Below, one piece after another: positions 8,846 to 17,624 of a stretch of 64,000 nt of DNA. Each line of letters begins with the position of its first letter. The stretch's first letter is position 1. The DNA is taken from contig NZ_KN214135.1 of the NCBI RefSeq assembly GCF_000763055.1, forward strand, positions 492,154-556,153, given 5' to 3'. This DNA comes from Collinsella sp. 4_8_47FAA. GTDB taxonomy: Bacteria; Actinomycetota; Coriobacteriia; Coriobacteriales; Coriobacteriaceae. Made by a program: the position numbers and the translations under genes. A model generated the notes under the pieces. That model ran no database searches and was not told the origin of the DNA. It saw only the letters and a list, made by a program, of their open reading frames with translations.

Positions 8846-9274
8846 TTAGGCCATCTTGTTGAGCATGTCGACACGGATCTGGTGACGGCCGCCGGCGTAC
8901 TGGGCGCGCAGGAACTCGCGGGCGATCTTCTTGGCGACCTCGGTGCCCACAACGCCCGGGCCCATGGTGACCATGCGCGAGCCGTTGTGCTCGCGGGTCA
9001 TGTAGGCGGAACGCTCGTCGGAAATGTTAGCGACGACCATGCCCTTGATCTTGACGGCGGCCATATAGGAGCCGACGCCGTACTTATCGAATGCGAAGCC
9101 CTGGGAATCCTTGTGCTCCAGCAGGTCCTTGGCAACGGCGGTCGCGGAATCGACAAAGTCCGCGGCAGGGGTCTCGGAATAGTCGACGACCTCGTGACCG
9201 TCGGCGATGAGCATCTCCTTGATGGACTCCTTCATCGACATACCGTCGGCATCGGAAGCGATTACAACCCTCAT
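8846..9274 (-). CDS. lacA: Galactose-6-phosphate isomerase subunit LacA
   Basis: This 142-residue partner of LacB has the same RpiB-like fold (VVIASDADGMSMKESI at the N-terminus) but carries FDKYGVGSYMAAVKI where LacB has its CGTG loop, the expected difference for LacA. It is the first gene of the lacA-lacB-lacX-lacC operon, with a strong GGAGG site before ATG 9274. Its upstream region carries LacR-like tandem GAACA sites and a copy of the ACCGTTTACGG box. The operon supplies most of the tagatose-6-phosphate pathway, but no lacD aldolase is nearby. Confidence 0.93.
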   Translation of the reverse strand: MRVVIASDADGMSMKESIKEMLIADGHEVVDYSETPAADFVDSATAVAKDLLEHKDSQGFAFDKYGVGSYMAAVKIKGMVVANISDERSAYMTREHNGSRMVTMGPGVVGTEVAKKIAREFLRAQYAGGRHQIRVDMLNKMA

Positions 9275-9368
9275 GACATCCTCCTTGAGAGATACGCAGG
9301 TGCGTAGTTTCTGTTTGGAAGTGTTGAATCGCGTTCAGGTCCGGGCATCTGAATGTGCGGTTCTTCAC

Positions 9369-9456
9369 TGTTCATGTTTATTTGAACACATTCGAACAGT
9401 AACTGCAAGAATTATTTGTTTATCTTTGTTCTTTTTTGAACAAATACCGTTTACGG
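9369..9456 (-). promoter_or_regulatory. lacABXC control region with LacR-like sites and ACCGTT box
   Basis: Two tandem-repeat sites fit the pattern RAACA-N5-RAACA at 10-base spacing. TGAACACATTCGAACA lies at 9383-9398, and the inverted TGTTTATCTTTGTTCT at 9417-9432. A perfect palindrome with arms TTTGTTC and GAACAAA spans 9425-9444, and TGTTCA/TGAACA arms span 9369-9388. The recurrent box ACCGTTTACGG follows at 9446-9456. The assignment to the DeoR/LacR regulator at 26452 rests on the same pattern upstream of that gene. Confidence 0.6.
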
Positions 9457-9512
9457 ATGATTGCTGGCCGTTTGGGCCCGGCGCGGACGTAGTGACCACG
9501 TGTTCAACAAAC

Positions 9513-9544
9513 AAAAAGGCGGCCGAGAACGTGTCTCGGCCGCC
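9513..9544 (-). terminator. Terminator of the membrane protein gene
   Basis: An 11-base perfect stem (GGCGGCCGAGA) followed on the minus strand by TTTTTGTTTGTT lies 38 bases beyond the stop codon of the gene at 9582. Confidence 0.85.
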
Positions 9545-9581
9545 CTTCGGCGGTATTCCCCGGTATATACAGCTGTTTTAG

Positions 9582-10613
9582 CTACTCAGACTGCCCGCTC
9601 TTCTTGGCATGTTTAGACGGAGCGCTCAAGAAACGGCCCGTCAGATAGTTCGCGGGACCGGAGATATCGATCCCCAGCAGCACGTGCCCCAGCCACAAAA
9701 ACGCCGCGAGCACCAGCAGTGGAATCACGCACGAGGTCACGATCATCACGATGACACCTTCGATCAGATCGGTCACCTGCTGCACGATCTCGTCGGTCAT
9801 CTGTTTGGCGCCGCTGGTCACCGACGTAACTAGGCTCGATGCCCCATCAGTCAACTGCTCGAGCACGTTTTTGGACTCCGTGGTCTCGGATTTTTTCTTG
9901 TTCGATTTTGAGCTGGTCTCGGCTGACTTGTCCGTGGTGTCGGCCGCGTCCGCAGCGTCCGCAGCCTTTTGCTCAGCTTGCTCAATACTTACGCGATACG
10001 TTTCATCGACCTTTTGCGACACCCATACGCTCGCGGGCACGAGCGCCATGCCGATCACGGCAACCACCAGTACGCGCGTCGCCACACGGCGCAGGACAGT
10101 GCTCGTGCTCCAGCGCCCGTGAATGCCGAGCGACACCGCAAAGAGCACCAACGCAAACGGGATTAAGATGCCCAAGCCAACCGACCACAAAATGGTTAGC
10201 AGGTATTTCTCGAGGTAGAGCACGGCAAGCACGATACCAAGGTTGCCTGAAAGCTGCGCGAGCTGCTCGGCAACCGGCGTTCCCGTATCACCCGGCAGCG
10301 CCGTAATACCCGCAGACAGCGCCACGCACGAGGTCGTGAGCGCCAAAACGTTGCCTTTCTTTTGGTCGATAACCTCGATGGTGGAGTCCCAAGTTTTGGT
10401 ATCGGCGAAATGCGGACGAGCTACAAAGCCCGACAGCAGCGCCAGTACCACGAGCGCAACGATAAAGCCAATCTGCAGCTTTTTGTTTGCGCACACGACA
10501 TCGGACAGACTGGGCTGCAGCTCGGTTACCGCCGTGTGCTCGGTTATCTGGACAGGACGCCCATGAGCCATCTCGTGCGCATCTTTCTTTTGCATCAATC
10601 CGTTGTCCGGCAT
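9582..10613 (-). CDS. Multi-pass membrane protein of unknown function
   Basis: I do not recognise this 343-residue protein. It has hydrophobic segments near residues 45-65, 88-106, 121-163 (probably two helices), 180-198 and 284-312. A charged, low-complexity stretch (about 200-255, rich in Ala, Asp, Ser, Lys) separates the fourth and last groups. The C-terminus is basic and probably cytoplasmic. The start at 10613 has a strong GAGGAGG site; a second ATG lies six codons in. It is transcribed alone. Its place between lac genes may be chance, since nothing in it resembles a transporter family I know. Confidence 0.75.
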   Translation of the reverse strand: MPDNGLMQKKDAHEMAHGRPVQITEHTAVTELQPSLSDVVCANKKLQIGFIVALVVLALLSGFVARPHFADTKTWDSTIEVIDQKKGNVLALTTSCVALSAGITALPGDTGTPVAEQLAQLSGNLGIVLAVLYLEKYLLTILWSVGLGILIPFALVLFAVSLGIHGRWSTSTVLRRVATRVLVVAVIGMALVPASVWVSQKVDETYRVSIEQAEQKAADAADAADTTDKSAETSSKSNKKKSETTESKNVLEQLTDGASSLVTSVTSGAKQMTDEIVQQVTDLIEGVIVMIVTSCVIPLLVLAAFLWLGHVLLGIDISGPANYLTGRFLSAPSKHAKKSGQSE

Positions 10614-10727
10614 TTGGATACCTCCTCATTCCGGCCTGTATTGCGGATGGAAGTATACCCACCGAGCAAAAATCGAACGGGAGGACAACGGTGCTCCAAG
10701 ACTGTCCCCAATGACTGTCTCGGGATG

Positions 10728-10794
10728 AGTTGCGGTGGAATAGGGGTTGTTTTGCGCCCGCCGGCCCCTATTCAGTCCCCATTTCACCGCAACT
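10728..10794. repeat. Intergenic palindrome, Z type
   Basis: Arms AGTTGCGGTGGAATAGGG and CCATTTCACCGCAACT face each other around a GC-rich centre that itself contains GGCCCCTATT. The same arm words (TTGCGGTGAAATAGGG) form the palindrome at 54493-54565. Just before it, at 10699-10720, is an X-like word (CTGTCCCCAATGACTG). This places at least two members of the dispersed palindrome set together. Confidence 0.6.
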
Positions 10795-10807
10795 TGGAGG
10801 AGGACAG

Positions 10808-10842
10808 AAAAAGCCCTGCCGCGGGTAGCGGCAGAGCTTTTG
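10808..10842 (-). terminator. Terminator of lacF
   Basis: A stem of CTCTGCCGC and GCGGCAGGG followed on the minus strand by TTTTT lies 27 bases past the lacF stop codon. Confidence 0.85.
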
Positions 10843-10868
10843 GAAGGGGGCTTGGTTGTGAGGGCTCG

Positions 10869-11207
10869 TTAGGCGAGCTTGGCCTCGAGCTCGGCGATGC
10901 GCTTGTAGGCATCGATGGTAAAGCGGGTCTGCTTCTCCAGGATCATAGTGGTCATGAGGGTGTCCTGAGCGTGAGCCATGATGAAGGTCATCTCCATCTC
11001 GCCACCGCCGGCCTCCTGCGAAAGCAGTTTGGTCTGCGTGTCGTGGGCACCGATGAGCGCATCGCTGGCATCCTTGTGCAGCTGTTCGGCCTTCTCAAAG
11101 TCACCCTCGCGAGCAGCATCGAGCGCTGCAAGCAGATCGGTCTGGGCGTCACCTGCGTATGCGACGATCTCGAATCCAACCATCGAGATTTCTTCTTTGG
11201 TTGCCAT
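10869..11207 (-). CDS. lacF: PTS lactose/cellobiose-type IIA protein
   Basis: This 112-residue cytoplasmic three-helix protein receives a phosphate from HPr and passes it to the IIB domain of LacE. The phospho-acceptor is H79 and the metal-site Asp is D82, in the segment FIMAHAQD. It is the only lactose-type IIA in the window, while there are three LacE-type IICB proteins, so one IIA probably serves all three. It is transcribed alone from a promoter that carries two LacR-like tandem sites and two ACCGTT boxes. Confidence 0.93.
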   Translation of the reverse strand: MATKEEISMVGFEIVAYAGDAQTDLLAALDAAREGDFEKAEQLHKDASDALIGAHDTQTKLLSQEAGGGEMEMTFIMAHAQDTLMTTMILEKQTRFTIDAYKRIAELEAKLA

Positions 11208-11293
11208 ATTGCGTTCCTTTCACATATGAACCAATGGAGAGCATCGCGTCCGGGCATACGCGCTGCGTTGTGTATGACAGAAACAATAACATT

Positions 11294-11390
11294 CAAACAA
11301 AAAAGAACAGCTCAAAACGTAATTTCGAACTATGAACGGTCACTTTTCGCCCGTGAACGGTTTTTAAACCAATCTGAACAATATCGAACA
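11294..11390 (-). promoter_or_regulatory. lacF control region
   Basis: Two tandem-repeat sites with exact 10-base spacing are visible: CAAACAAAAAAGAACA at 11294-11309 and TGAACAATATCGAACA at 11375-11390. Between them lie two copies of the ACCGTT box in reverse (ATGAACGGTC at 11332-11341 and CCGTGAACGGTT at 11351-11362). The region separates lacF from the 3' end of regulator R2. Confidence 0.6.
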
Positions 11391-11421
11391 CAATTATCGG
11401 CAACCCAAACAGAGCCGCACC

Positions 11422-12426
11422 CTAACGCAAATCGCGCACCGTATCGCCCTCTACGAGCACACCGGGGATCAGCATGCGCTCCACGCCAGACGCACCCCCA
11501 TCGGCGCCGGCAATCTTGTCGACCGCCCACATGCCGACGCGCTTGTTGTCAAAGCGCACCGTGGTCAGGCGACGGTCGGGCACGATATCGCCCAGGCTGT
11601 CATCAACACCCACCACGCTCACGTCCTCGGGCACACGCCTTCCGCACGACTCGAGCCCGCGAATGCAGCCGTAGGCCATGGCATCGTTGGAAGCATAAAT
11701 GGCCGTACAGGTCGGATCTTCCGCCAGAGCCTGACCAGCAGCATATCCGCTCTGTGCCGTCCAATCCCCACGGACGAGTCGCGGCGGTTCAATACCATGC
11801 GCGCGCAATGTCTCGCGCCAGCCTTCCTCGCGCCGCATGCCCGAAAGCGAGCGCTCGGGACACGAAATAAAGTGCACGGTTTTGTGCCCCCGCCCCAGCA
11901 AGTACTCGACCACCTGGCGCGAGCAATCGAACTGGTCGTTATCGACCGTTGAACAGAGCGGGTGCTCCAGCATCGTAACGAGCACCGTCTGCATGCCGGG
12001 CAGCGGCTCGAAGGTGCCAAAGTCCGCCGGCATGCGATTCATGATCACGACCATACCGTCTACCGGCAGCGCGCTCATGCGTGACGATGCGCTCTCGAGG
12101 GTATAGGGGTGTCCATCTACTTTAGTGAGGGTGATGGCATAGCCATGTTTGTCGGCCGCGGCGGCAAAGCCCTCCATACGGTCGAGGTTGCCGGTACCGG
12201 TAATGTTGAACATGGCGACGCCGACGGTCTTAAACCTGCCACGGCGCAGCGATCGACCGGCAAAATTGGGGCGATACCCCAGCTCGCGCATGGCGGCACG
12301 CACGCGTTCCTTGGTCTCGGGGCGCACGCTGGGCGAATCGTGCACGGTGCGCGAGACCGTCTGCTCCGAGACGCCCGCGAGGCGCGCTACGTCTTTGACG
12401 GATACCGATTTTTTAACAGCGGCCAT
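11422..12426 (-). CDS. LacI-family regulator R2, next to lacE1-lacG1
   Basis: This 334-residue LacI-type repressor has its HTH at residues about 8-32 (VARLAGVSEQTVSRT), then the hinge, then a sugar-binding domain. The two specificity residues are Glu-Gln. It is divergent from lacE1. Two operator-like sites, AATGTTAACGTTGCCATTG at 12585 and its inverted relative at 12703, lie in the gap. The right half of the operator (GTTGCCAT) differs from that of R1 and R3, in step with the different recognition helix. Start ATG 12426 has only a weak ribosome site. Confidence 0.9.
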   Translation of the reverse strand: MAAVKKSVSVKDVARLAGVSEQTVSRTVHDSPSVRPETKERVRAAMRELGYRPNFAGRSLRRGRFKTVGVAMFNITGTGNLDRMEGFAAAADKHGYAITLTKVDGHPYTLESASSRMSALPVDGMVVIMNRMPADFGTFEPLPGMQTVLVTMLEHPLCSTVDNDQFDCSRQVVEYLLGRGHKTVHFISCPERSLSGMRREEGWRETLRAHGIEPPRLVRGDWTAQSGYAAGQALAEDPTCTAIYASNDAMAYGCIRGLESCGRRVPEDVSVVGVDDSLGDIVPDRRLTTVRFDNKRVGMWAVDKIAGADGGASGVERMLIPGVLVEGDTVRDLR

Positions 12427-12538
12427 AGGTCGATCTTTCTATGTCAACGATGCCATTGGTGGCACCCTGCGCAGTCAAATGAAACGTCTTCAAGTATATC
12501 TAACGCCTCCCCCACCATACGCTCACCACCCAAAACCT

Positions 12539-12724
12539 ACCGTTCACCGACATTTTTGCTTCCCCGAACGGCTTTTGTCGACCAAATGTTAACGTTGCCA
12601 TTGCGCAAACACAGAGCCACCGGGCGGCTCAAACGTTTACGTATAAGGAATCGACGGTTCGCAGGCACAGGAACCACCGGTTCGCGTCTTTTTTTGTGTC
12701 GCAAAATGGCAACGTCAACATTTT
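12539..12724. promoter_or_regulatory. lacE1/R2 divergent control region
   Basis: The box ACCGTTCACCG lies at 12539-12549. LacI-type operators follow at 12585-12603 (AATGTTAACGTTGCCATTG) and, inverted, at 12703-12724 (core AATGGCAACGTCAACATTTT). Both fit ATG-N3-ACGT-N3-CAT. They flank the likely lacE1 promoter. Confidence 0.65.
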
Positions 12725-12783
12725 GGCAACCGAACGCCAAAAGCTACCATCGTTGTTAACCCACCGACTCTTAGGAGCATTGC

Positions 12784-14550
12784 ATGGAGCAACTTATCGC
12801 CACCATCGAAAAAGGCCAGCCCTTTTTCAACGCGATCGCCCGCAACAAGTACCTCAAGGCGATCCGCGACGGCTTTATCTCCGTCATCCCCATCATCATC
12901 TTCTCGTCCATCTTCTGCCTGGTAGCCTCGGTCCCCAACATCTGGGGTTTCTACTGGCCCGATGACATCAACAACGCCCTGTGGAAGTGCTACAACTACT
13001 CCATGGGCATCCTGGCCATCGCCTGCGCCGCCACCACGGCCAAGCACTTCGCCGACGCGCAGAACCGCGACCTGCCCAAGAACAACCAGATCAACTTCAT
13101 CTCGTGCATGTGCGCGGCCATCATCGGCTTCTTGCTCCTTTCGAGCGACACAATCGCCACGGACGCCGCCAGCGGCTTCAACACCACCTACCTTGGTTCC
13201 AAAGGCCTGCTGACCGCCTTCATCGCTGCGTTTGTGACCGGCATCATCTACAAGTTCTTCATTAAGCGCAACATCACCGTCAAGATGCCCGAGCAGGTTC
13301 CGCCCAACATCTCACAGACCTTTAAGGACATCATCCCCTTCTCCGTCTGCATCACCGTCTTTTGGGTCTTTGACATCGCCTTCCGCGCTGCCTTTGGCTT
13401 CTGCTTTGCCCAGGGCGTAATCCAGGTGTTCCAGCCCCTGTTCACCGCTGCCGACGGCTACATCGGCCTCGCTGTGATCTACGGCGCCATGAGCCTGTTC
13501 TGGTTCGTCGGCGTCCACGGCCCCTCGATCGTCGAGCCTGCCATCGCCGCCGCCCTCGTTGCCAACATGACCGACAACCTGGCTGCGTTCCAGGCCGGTC
13601 AGCACGCTTCCGCTGTTCTGACCCAGGGTGCCCAGTACTTCGTCGTCTGCATGGGCGGCACCGGCGCCACGCTCGTCCTGGTCTTTATGTTCTGCTTCCT
13701 GGCCAAGTCTCAGGAGATGCGCGCTGTCGGTAAGGCCGCCATCGTCCCGGTCTGCTTCGCTGTCAACGAACCGCTGCTGTTCGCCGCACCCATCGTGCTC
13801 AACCCCGTCTTCTTTGTCCCGTTTGTCTTTGCCCCGATCGCCAATATCTGGATCCTCAAGATCTTTATCGACTTCTTGGGCATGAACGGCTTTATGTACA
13901 CCCTGCCCTGGACCGTCCCCGGCCCCATCGGCACCATCATGGGCCTGGGCTTCCAGCCGCTCGCCTTTGTGATGCTCGCCCTTATCCTGGTCGTCGACTT
14001 CGTTCTGTACTATCCGTTCTTCCGTGCCTATGACGCCCAGAAGTGCGCCGAGGAGGCCGAGATTTCCGAGGAGGAGCTCGCCGCCAAGAACGCCGAGAAG
14101 GCTGCCAAGCTCAACGATGCCTTCCAGGGCAAGGCTGACGCCAAGAGCGTTGCCGCCGGCGCTGCTGCCGAGGCCGTGAAGTCCGACGCCCCCGCCGCTG
14201 CCACCACAGAAGCTACAGCCGCCAGCGACCTCAACGGCAAGCGCGTGCTCGTACTCTGTCAGGGCGGCGGAACCTCGGGCCTGCTCGCCAACGCACTGGC
14301 CAAGGCCGCCAAAGAGCGCGGCATCAATCTTGAGACCGCTGCCGAGGCCTATGGCAACCACGTTGACATGCTCCCCGACTTTGACCTGGTCGTCCTGGCC
14401 CCGCAGGCCGCCAGCTACCTGGCCGACCTGCAGAAGGACTGCGAGCGCGTGGGCAACAAATGCGTCGCCTGCCGCGGTAAGCAGTACATCGAGCTCTCCC
14501 AGAACGGCGACAAGTCTCTCGCCTTCGTAAGCGAGCAACTCTCGAAGTAA
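12784..14550 (+). CDS. lacE: PTS lactose-type IICB permease (copy 1)
   Basis: This 588-residue membrane protein imports and phosphorylates a beta-galactoside. The IIC part (about residues 1-430) has the usual set of hydrophobic helices, including GVHGPSIVEP and the conserved AVNEPLLFAAPIVLNP loop. An Ala-rich linker (about 430-485) leads to the IIB domain with phospho-Cys C492 in LCQGGGTSG. It starts with AGGAG six bases upstream. It is followed by lacG1 across a short hairpin. The loop CQGGGTSG differs from CAGAGTSA in copies 2 and 3, so copy 1 is the most divergent of the three. Confidence 0.93.
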   Translation: MEQLIATIEKGQPFFNAIARNKYLKAIRDGFISVIPIIIFSSIFCLVASVPNIWGFYWPDDINNALWKCYNYSMGILAIACAATTAKHFADAQNRDLPKNNQINFISCMCAAIIGFLLLSSDTIATDAASGFNTTYLGSKGLLTAFIAAFVTGIIYKFFIKRNITVKMPEQVPPNISQTFKDIIPFSVCITVFWVFDIAFRAAFGFCFAQGVIQVFQPLFTAADGYIGLAVIYGAMSLFWFVGVHGPSIVEPAIAAALVANMTDNLAAFQAGQHASAVLTQGAQYFVVCMGGTGATLVLVFMFCFLAKSQEMRAVGKAAIVPVCFAVNEPLLFAAPIVLNPVFFVPFVFAPIANIWILKIFIDFLGMNGFMYTLPWTVPGPIGTIMGLGFQPLAFVMLALILVVDFVLYYPFFRAYDAQKCAEEAEISEEELAAKNAEKAAKLNDAFQGKADAKSVAAGAAAEAVKSDAPAAATTEATAASDLNGKRVLVLCQGGGTSGLLANALAKAAKERGINLETAAEAYGNHVDMLPDFDLVVLAPQAASYLADLQKDCERVGNKCVACRGKQYIELSQNGDKSLAFVSEQLSK

Positions 14551-14560
14551 GTAACGCTCA

Positions 14561-14592
14561 GGGCCAGCCGACCATCCAAGACCGGCTGGCCC
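14561..14592 (+). other. Hairpin between lacE1 and lacG1
   Basis: A ten-base perfect stem (GGGCCAGCCG and CGGCTGGCCC) sits just after the lacE1 stop and 25 bases before the lacG1 start. There is no T-run, so it more likely tunes mRNA stability or partial termination than ends the operon. Confidence 0.6.
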
Positions 14593-14616
14593 TTCGATTT
14601 AGACGATTGGATCATC

Positions 14617-16056
14617 ATGTCCGTTAACCCCGCTAGCGTCACCAACCCGCCTGCGCAGTTTCCCGAGGACTTTGTCTTTGGCGGCGCCACCGCTGCCTAC
14701 CAGGTAGAGGGCGAGACCCGCACCCACGGTAAGGGCAAGGTTGCCTGGGACGACTTCCTGGAGGCCCAGGGGCGCTTCTCCCCCGATCCCGCTTCGGACT
14801 TCTACAACCAGTACCCCGTCGATTTGGAGCTGTGCGAGGAGTTCGGCATCAACGGCATTCGCCTCTCCATCGCCTGGAGCCGCATCTTTCCCAACGGTAC
14901 CGGCGAAATCAACCCCGAGGGTGTCCAGTTCTATCACGATCTCTTCGCCGAGTGCCATAAGCACCACGTTGAGCCGTTCGTCACGCTGCATCACTTTGAC
15001 ACGCCGCTGCCCCTCTTTGAGAAGGGCGATTTCCTCAACCGCGAGACCATCGACGCCTTTGTGGACTTTGCCACCTTCTGCTTTAAGGAGTACGCCGACC
15101 AGGTGACCTACTGGTTCACCTTTAACGAGATCTGGGCCGACGCCTCCAACACCTACATCGAGGGCACCTTCCCCGGTGGCGTCAAGGCGCATCTGGCCGA
15201 GGCCTTCCAGTGCGAGCACAACATGATGCTCGCCCACGCCAAGGCCGTGCTGGCCTTCCACAACGGCGGCTTTAAGGGCAAGATCGGCGTCATTCAGTCG
15301 CTGGAGTTTAAGTATCCGCTCAACGAGAACGACCCCGCCGACATCAAAGCCGCCAACAACGAGCACGTGCTGCAGAACCAGTTTCTGCTCGACGCCACCT
15401 TCCGCGGCGACTATGCCCCCGACACCCTCGAGTGCGCCAACCGCCTGGCTGCCGTCTCGGGCGGCACCATCGAGATCCTGGACGAGGACCTCGAGATTAT
15501 GCGCGAGGCCGCGCTCTACAACGACTACCTGGGCGTTAACAACTACCAGTGCCGCTTCTTGAAGGCTTACGATGGCGAGAACGACCTGCACCACAACGGT
15601 ACGGGCGAGAAGGGCACTGGCCGCTGGCGCGTTAAGGGTATTGGCGAGCATGTGAACAAGCCTGGCATCCCCACCACCGACTGGGACTGGATCATCTATC
15701 CCGAGGGCCTGTTCGATCTGCTCGTCTACATTAAGCAACGCTACCCCAACTACAAGCAGATCTTCATCACCGAGAACGGCATGGGCTACAAGGACCCCTA
15801 CAAGGACGGTTTTGTGGACGACCAGCCGCGCATCGACTATATCGAGCAGCACCTGCGCTGGTTGCTCAAGGCCATGGAGGTGGGCGTCAACGTGGGCGGC
15901 TACTTCCTGTGGAGCCTGCAGGATCAGTTCTCCTGGACCAATGGCTACAACAAGCGTTACGGCTTCTTCTACGTTGACTTTGAAACCCAGAAGCGCACGC
16001 CCAAGGCAAGCGCATACTGGTATAAGCACGTGGCGCAGACCCGTCGTCTGGACTAG
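14617..16056 (+). CDS. lacG: 6-phospho-beta-galactosidase (copy 1)
   Basis: This 479-residue GH1 enzyme hydrolyses phosphorylated beta-galactosides from the PTS to galactose-6-phosphate plus an aglycone. The acid/base is E171 in TFNEI and the nucleophile is E386 in ITENG. The 6-phosphate site is visible as SWTNGYNKRYG, fitting Ser-N6-Lys-X-Tyr. In studied LacG enzymes the Trp after that Ser goes with galactoside rather than glucoside specificity. It is cytoplasmic and paired with lacE1. Confidence 0.92.
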   Translation: MSVNPASVTNPPAQFPEDFVFGGATAAYQVEGETRTHGKGKVAWDDFLEAQGRFSPDPASDFYNQYPVDLELCEEFGINGIRLSIAWSRIFPNGTGEINPEGVQFYHDLFAECHKHHVEPFVTLHHFDTPLPLFEKGDFLNRETIDAFVDFATFCFKEYADQVTYWFTFNEIWADASNTYIEGTFPGGVKAHLAEAFQCEHNMMLAHAKAVLAFHNGGFKGKIGVIQSLEFKYPLNENDPADIKAANNEHVLQNQFLLDATFRGDYAPDTLECANRLAAVSGGTIEILDEDLEIMREAALYNDYLGVNNYQCRFLKAYDGENDLHHNGTGEKGTGRWRVKGIGEHVNKPGIPTTDWDWIIYPEGLFDLLVYIKQRYPNYKQIFITENGMGYKDPYKDGFVDDQPRIDYIEQHLRWLLKAMEVGVNVGGYFLWSLQDQFSWTNGYNKRYGFFYVDFETQKRTPKASAYWYKHVAQTRRLD

Positions 16057-16103
16057 CGACTGGCGGGGTTGCCCGCTCACACAACCTGTCCCCATTTCTC
16101 AGC

Positions 16104-16146
16104 CGGGGGCGGCACGTCACACGGCGCGCCGCCCCCGACCTTTTTG
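16104..16146 (+). terminator. Terminator of lacE1-lacG1
   Basis: A stem of GGGGGCGGC and GCCGCCCCC is followed by GACCTTTTTG, 48 bases after the lacG1 stop. Confidence 0.85.
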
Positions 16147-16162
16147 TTCAGGTCGGAAGCCG

Positions 16163-16226
16163 TTTGTCTCAATCTGTAACATCTAGCCGAGTTTTTTGGG
16201 TCCTAGCTGTTACAGATTGAGACAAA
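16163..16226. repeat. Convergent-end palindrome, copy 1 (subtype A)
   Basis: Arms TTTGTCTCAATCTGTAACA and TGTTACAGATTGAGACAAA are perfectly complementary over 19 bases and enclose CTAG...CTAG and a loop with GAGTTTTTT. It lies between the 3' ends of lacG1 (plus) and R3 (minus). Five more copies are at 21101, 21181, 21261, 25993 and 26077. Confidence 0.8.
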
Positions 16227-16245
16227 TAGGCAGAACGAGCTGAAC

Positions 16246-17271
16246 CTACGCCCGTATATCTTTGACAGTCGAGCGTTCGACCAACGTACTCGGCACATGA
16301 ATCGCCTCGATAGACGAGCTCTCTCCAATCGCCGCCTCAAACGCAAGCTTACCGACACCGCGCAAATCAAATCGCAACGTCGTCAGCCGATTGTGAGGAA
16401 CAAGTCCCTCGAGTGCGTCGTCGATACCAACCACGCTCACGTCGTCGGGCACGGACAGGCCCGCGTTCTCGAGCGCGGCGATAACGCCCAGCGCCATCTG
16501 GTCATTTGCCGCAAGCACGGCAGTCGGCGCCTGCGACCCGCCGGCAAGCACCTCGGCCGCAATCCGCTCGCCCATGGCGTACCCACTGTCCGCACTCCAA
16601 TCGCCACGCAGCATCGGAGCGGCATCGACATGAGCACGACCCAGCGTATCGCGCCAACCGGCCTCACGAAAACGCGAGGAAATCGAGTTTTCCGGACCCG
16701 CCACAAACCGCATATTCGAGTGACCATGTTCCAGCAGATAATTGGTCAACAGCTCGCACGAACCATACTGGTCGGAGTCGATCGTCGTGCAGCGCGGATG
16801 CGCATACATGGACAGGATGACCGTTCGCACTCCCGGCTGGGGAACAAACTCCTCAAAATCGGGAGCCATGCGGTTCATGTTGAGAATCATGCCGTCGACG
16901 GGTCGCTCGACCATGCGGCGCGAGGCATCGGCAAGTGTATAGGGCTTGTCGCCGCCCATCTCGATCATAGTGACGGCAAAATCATGCTCGCGCGCCGCTT
17001 GCATGATACCCTCGAGCGTCGCCAGGTTACCGACACGTGTGATGTTGTACATGCACAGGCCAATAGAACGATACGACCCGCCGCGCAACGCCGTTCCAGC
17101 AAAATTGGGACGAAAGCCCAGCTCTTCCATGGCGGCCAGCACACGCTTGCGCGTCTTTTCCGTCACGTTGGGCATACCGTTGACCACGCGAGACACAGTC
17201 TGGCGGCTCACGCCAGCGAGCGCCGCAACCTCTGCCGCGCTCGCCGAACGACCATTCCTTGTCCGCTGAGC
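16246..17271 (-). CDS. LacI-family regulator R3, next to lacG2-lacE2
   Basis: This is a 341-residue LacI-type repressor if it starts at ATG 17271 (MAQRTRNG...), the start matching the lengths of its paralogues. An ATG at 17331 would add 20 residues but would put the RBS inside an operator. The HTH reads VAALAGVSRQTVSRVV, with specificity pair Arg-Gln. It is most like R1, and their operators differ mainly by one base (GTGCTCAT here, GTACTCAT for R1). It is divergent from lacG2 and probably represses lacG2-lacE2. Confidence 0.88.
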   Translation of the reverse strand, partial: AQRTRNGRSASAAEVAALAGVSRQTVSRVVNGMPNVTEKTRKRVLAAMEELGFRPNFAGTALRGGSYRSIGLCMYNITRVGNLATLEGIMQAAREHDFAVTMIEMGGDKPYTLADASRRMVERPVDGMILNMNRMAPDFEEFVPQPGVRTVILSMYAHPRCTTIDSDQYGSCELLTNYLLEHGHSNMRFVAGPENSISSRFREAGWRDTLGRAHVDAAPMLRGDWSADSGYAMGERIAAEVLAGGSQAPTAVLAANDQMALGVIAALENAGLSVPDDVSVVGIDDALEGLVPHNRLTTLRFDLRGVGKLAFEAAIGESSSIEAIHVPSTLVERSTVKDIRA

Positions 17272-17334
17272 CATGCCTTCCACGCTAACCTGCTTCCCAA
17301 CTATTCCCCGCGCCCATGGCGCATCGTACATACA

Positions 17335-17506
17335 TTGATAACGTGCTCATGATACCCGAGCCATATACCACAACATGAAAACTTCTGTCAATCAAAACCG
17401 CTTACCGAACAAATACAACCGTTCGCGGCTGTTTGAAGTTGTTTTGTTTCTATACATCCCAGCCGGATGTTAACGTGCTCATTGTCAAATGTTCACGTGC
17501 TTATTT
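17335..17506. promoter_or_regulatory. lacG2/R3 divergent control region with three operators
   Basis: Three LacI-type sites are visible: TTGATAACGTGCTCATGATA at 17335-17354, ATGTTAACGTGCTCATT at 17467-17483, and ATGTTCACGTGCTTATT at 17489-17505. The last two are 22 bases apart, about two helical turns. A variant box ACCGTTCGCGG lies at 17418-17428. The region from the R3 start to lacG2 has no coding frame. Confidence 0.7.
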
Positions 17507-17624
17507 TGGTTCTAATCATTTTAAGATAGTGTTTATCGGGCTTTTTCACCGCTGAACGCTAACCAGGGAGCCTCCTGAGCACAAACGCACAATATCGAAC
17601 AGCGAGACGAGAGGGTGTATGCAT

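Noticed and set aside
14617-16056. Naming the GH1 enzymes as 6-phospho-beta-glucosidases
   Set aside because: The phosphate-site stretch SW(T/A)NGYNKRYG, with Trp after Ser, and the lactose-type IICB partners fit LacG better. Mixed specificity cannot be excluded.
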